Part shown: one piece after another, positions 42,501-44,015 of the stretch
Layout: every line of letters begins with the position of its first letter
Position numbering within the stretch: the first letter of the stretch is position 1
Assembly (NCBI GenBank): GCA_035566895.1
Contig: DATMQA010000085.1
Span: 1 to 44,015 of the forward strand
Reading direction: 5' to 3'
DNA from: DATMQA01 sp035566895
GTDB lineage: Bacteria; Verrucomicrobiota; Verrucomicrobiia; Limisphaerales; UBA8199
DNA: 44,015 nt
Program-made: the position numbers and the translations under genes
The notes under the pieces: generated by a model
The model's input: the letters and a program-made list of their open reading frames with translations, nothing else
What the model was told of the DNA's origin: nothing
Databases searched by the model: none

Positions 42501-43897
42501 ACGTTCGCTATGACCGCGACAGCGGGAAGGTCCAAATCTCGGGCCAGGTCGCCGTCATGGCCATTAACGGCCTGCTGACGAAAGTCATCTTCGACCACAA
42601 CCCCAAGAACGAGTTCTTCGTCGAGGAAAGCTTTCCGCTCAAGTGGATGTACCCCTATCAGGAACCGTACGGCATCATCATGAAAATCAACCGCCAGCCG
42701 CTGGCGGAATTGAATGATGACATCGTCAAACGCGATCACGAGTTCTGGACCCAATACTCAGAGCGCCTCATTGGCAACTGGATCAATTACGATACCTCGG
42801 TCAAACAGATCACCGATTTCGTCGAAAAGACCTATCTCCGCCACGACTTCAGCGGGTTCAAAGGCGACCGGAAGTTCATCCGCGATGACCAGGCGCAAAA
42901 GGCCTTTTCCAAGCTGCGCAGCTCGATTGGCGGGCTTTACAATTATCGCCTCCTCCATTCCAAACCGGGCACGCCCGAGCACGAGCGCATGCTCAAGGAA
43001 GCGGACTTTACCTTCCGGCAGGCTTTCGCGTTCTGTCCCTACAGCCCCGAAGCCGTCTTCCGCTATGTCAACCAGTTGCTAAGCCCGGAAGTGCAACGGT
43101 TTGACGATGCGCTGCTCATCGCCCTGACTTGCGAGAAACTGGACCCTTACAACGGGCAGGTCATCGACCTGGTCAACCGCCTCCAAGGCTGGAAAAAGCA
43201 ACGCGCCGAATTCAATCCCGCCGTCCAACAACTGGAAAAAGCCATTCACGACAACCCGGATGATTTCCAGGCGGAGTTCAACCTGGCGGGGATGTACCTG
43301 CAAGGAGGCCAGACCGAACGCGCGCTCCAAATCCTGGACGCGATCCTCATCAATCCGCACGCCGAGCCGAATGCCTTGCACGCTTTGCTCCAGGCCTATA
43401 CCAGCATCAACAATACCGGCAAAGTCCAGGCCGTGGTGGACAAGCTGGCCGAAAAATTCCGCGCCAACCCGGCCCATTTTGACGCCGGGCTGGTGCTGGC
43501 GGAAGGCTATCGCGATTTGCAGAAGAATGACCTGGCGCAGCAGACGCTGGACCAGGTGCTCAATCATCCGAATGTCGATGCCAATTCTGTCCTACAGCTC
43601 GCCCAGCAATACGCCTCCCTGGGCAATTTTCAGAAACTGGAGGTCACCCTCGACAAATTGGTCAAGCTCTCCCCGGAACAGCCGGAGGCCTGGTACGATC
43701 TGGCCGCGCTGAAAGCGAGCGTCAATAAATTTCCGGAAGCGATCCAGGCCATCAGCAAAGCCTTTGACCTGAGTGCCAAACGCCTCAAACAAGACCCCAA
43801 GGCAAAGGATTTAGCGGCGGCTGCCGAGCAGGACCAGCGCTTCGCCGTGCTCCGCCAGACTCCCGAGTACAAACAGTTGGTCGGGCGCGGGAAGTGA
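39503..43897 (+). CDS. DUF2723 polytopic membrane protein with C-terminal TPR domain, 1464 aa
   Basis: After a Pro-rich cytoplasmic tail (residues 1-48), the DUF2723 domain begins: LAPEMTLEDSGELATGSFYA followed by GIPHPPGYPVWTVY. The acidic D/E pair and the HPPGYP loop resemble those of GT-C glycosyltransferases such as PMT-like O-mannosyltransferases. About 13 membrane spans lie in residues 52-640. A large extracytoplasmic part follows (650-1150), and then TPR-like repeats from about 1190 to 1440 (QLEKAIHDNPDDFQAEFNLA). It is the third gene of an operon with the ECF sigma and the presumed anti-sigma. Such proteins are thought to glycosylate exported proteins; here that is inferred. The family is usually shorter than this form. 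Confidence 0.88.
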   Translation: MGNNDKKTPTSKAQQGSPSSPQAKPAAGSATTPPAKPGSPVIPPPPPLFGRTDWLTFLITFAFVFIGYYLTLAPEMTLEDSGELATGSFYAGIPHPPGYPVWTVYTWLWTVLLPFKNVAWRVAMGEAVGGALAAGLLGLLVSRGSSLLIEGIEDLKAIAGRWESAICMTSGFVAGALIGYNGFMWSQSVIVEVYSFSVASLMVVLLCLLRWIYAPHQRRWLYLALFVHGISFTNHQTLVVAAIGIEVAIAAANFRIGRNLFLGNSIVFVMGLFLKQQHILTALEANQAVYNIFRIVGGFSILTYLWFTFLSKETLAEFCLDACLAVLFISLALALCYGAGFLSLALAALIGVIKFARDTWKLGWEWLVVIICGFCWIAGAGFYFYMPLAGMTNPPMEWGYPRTVEGFLHAFSRGQYEKTNPTDIIHHPGIFAIQLLNMGRGIVDEFNWVYMCLALVPFVFFFKLHRRERAWLVGITAIYLCLAVLLLILLNPPPDRAAQELNRVFFTASHTLIALLVGYGLTLIAAYMATHYQHFRMWGVVGGAVAGALAVLSFTQVTQETFFGQESTVGLGTLCSFAVKTFTDKDQYGLPVFAGLILIALAVLFIAALVLYRHRAPLAITLALFALMPLHPILTHWSDNEQRNHWFGYWFGHDMFTPPFRGSDGKPLYPEMTKDAVLFGGTDPGRFAPTYMIFCDSFIPHNCLPAEDQKFDRRDVYIITQNALADATYLCYIRAQYDRSTQIDPPFFQELVRSDKEKTDGYTTNILARAVQPLDRLFIGLGDQIEKKRRTYTSWFTDNDFLDLPGFVKRLRPGPQQDTVSKYLFENLSPATQKLLASNADEKALRRALCEDLNPLLERELKIKKALADKKAEKASLELDLETGGASDSKRQRVQALAKEMADLAKIGPLYDPARFKQVPISEYLQDFIKENPQSHTRIRLNRLLLEAAYPKEITRSLGGVYPDREIYTPTPEDSGRCFNEYMADAQQRLQANQLDPGEDVRYDRDSGKVQISGQVAVMAINGLLTKVIFDHNPKNEFFVEESFPLKWMYPYQEPYGIIMKINRQPLAELNDDIVKRDHEFWTQYSERLIGNWINYDTSVKQITDFVEKTYLRHDFSGFKGDRKFIRDDQAQKAFSKLRSSIGGLYNYRLLHSKPGTPEHERMLKEADFTFRQAFAFCPYSPEAVFRYVNQLLSPEVQRFDDALLIALTCEKLDPYNGQVIDLVNRLQGWKKQRAEFNPAVQQLEKAIHDNPDDFQAEFNLAGMYLQGGQTERALQILDAILINPHAEPNALHALLQAYTSINNTGKVQAVVDKLAEKFRANPAHFDAGLVLAEGYRDLQKNDLAQQTLDQVLNHPNVDANSVLQLAQQYASLGNFQKLEVTLDKLVKLSPEQPEAWYDLAALKASVNKFPEAIQAISKAFDLSAKRLKQDPKAKDLAAAAEQDQRFAVLRQTPEYKQLVGRGK

Positions 43898-43974
43898 CGG
43901 GCTTGGGGCGGTGGATTTTGGAGTGCTTTATGCTAAGTATTATTGGGCAAAATACCTTTTGCCGAAGTCGATTT

Positions 43975-44015
43975 ATGAGCAACCTGAATGATGCCTTGTC
44001 GCCGGCAGCGCCCGC
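43975..44015 (+). CDS. Start of a further gene, cut by the window edge
   Basis: ATG 43975 opens a frame reading MSNLNDALSPAAP that continues beyond the window. A Ser/Asn/Pro-rich beginning looks like a protein N-terminus, but no ribosome binding site is clear and only 13 codons are visible. It starts 78 bp after the DUF2723 gene. Confidence 0.35.
   Translation, partial: MSNLNDALSPAAP

Overview
The window looks like a chromosomal segment of a Verrucomicrobiota bacterium, probably of the Pedosphaera/Limisphaera type. This is inferred from gene content: many ECF sigma factors, a Ser/Thr kinase with a TPR tail, a DUF2723 giant membrane protein, Ig/beta-solenoid surface proteins, and sigma factors fused to a membrane domain. 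No rRNA, tRNA or CRISPR array was seen.

Bases 1-9262 are an accessory, defence-like island, almost all on the minus strand. Its left edge resembles an insertion-sequence end. Next comes a minus-strand set: a ribbon-helix-helix regulator with three operator half-sites spaced exactly 11 bp, a helical protein, a HEFGH zinc metallopeptidase, and a dCTP-deaminase-like gene broken by a one-base frameshift. The centrepiece (3557-6348) is a compact four-gene ubiquitin-like conjugation operon with overlapping genes: tandem Ubl with a bare C-terminal Gly, E2-like, JAMM deubiquitinase and E1. The order and content match the antiphage Bil (bacterial ISG15-like) system bilA-bilB-bilC-bilD. A divergent XRE regulator stands upstream. 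Beyond it lie a papain-like cysteine peptidase and a 98-residue protein with a Cys-Cys-Gly-Gly-Ser tail, a possible peptidase-substrate pair.

Bases 9449-20486 are envelope and signalling genes: a DUF805-like/SRPBCC membrane protein, a membrane TPR protein, a TonB-dependent receptor opposite a secreted FecR-domain protein, then a minus-strand operon of ECF sigma, zinc-finger anti-sigma, exported protein and second ECF sigma. A PHP-type metal-dependent hydrolase follows.

Bases 20487-34852 hold an ECF sigma fused to a membrane and pilin-like sensor domain, a CoA-binding protein, and a sigma/kinase module. A bipartite motif (two TGTAAG-like boxes exactly 25 bp apart) occurs four times: before the kinase, a 42-residue ORF, a lipocalin-like exported protein and a 73-residue exported protein. 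It is a good candidate promoter for the local ECF sigma. The module includes a Tat-exported protein made of two phage tail-tube-like (gp19) domains. Intergenic DNA here is rich in repeats: two near-identical copies of a ~168-bp element, a GTGTTTACC/TTGTAACG array, and several 10-bp and 27-bp tandem repeats. A secreted beta-helix protein closes the region.

Bases 34853-43897 carry a 1138-residue membrane coiled-coil protein with a 63-residue repeat, an ECF sigma and putative membrane anti-sigma, and a 1464-residue DUF2723/TPR protein. The start of one more gene runs off the right end.
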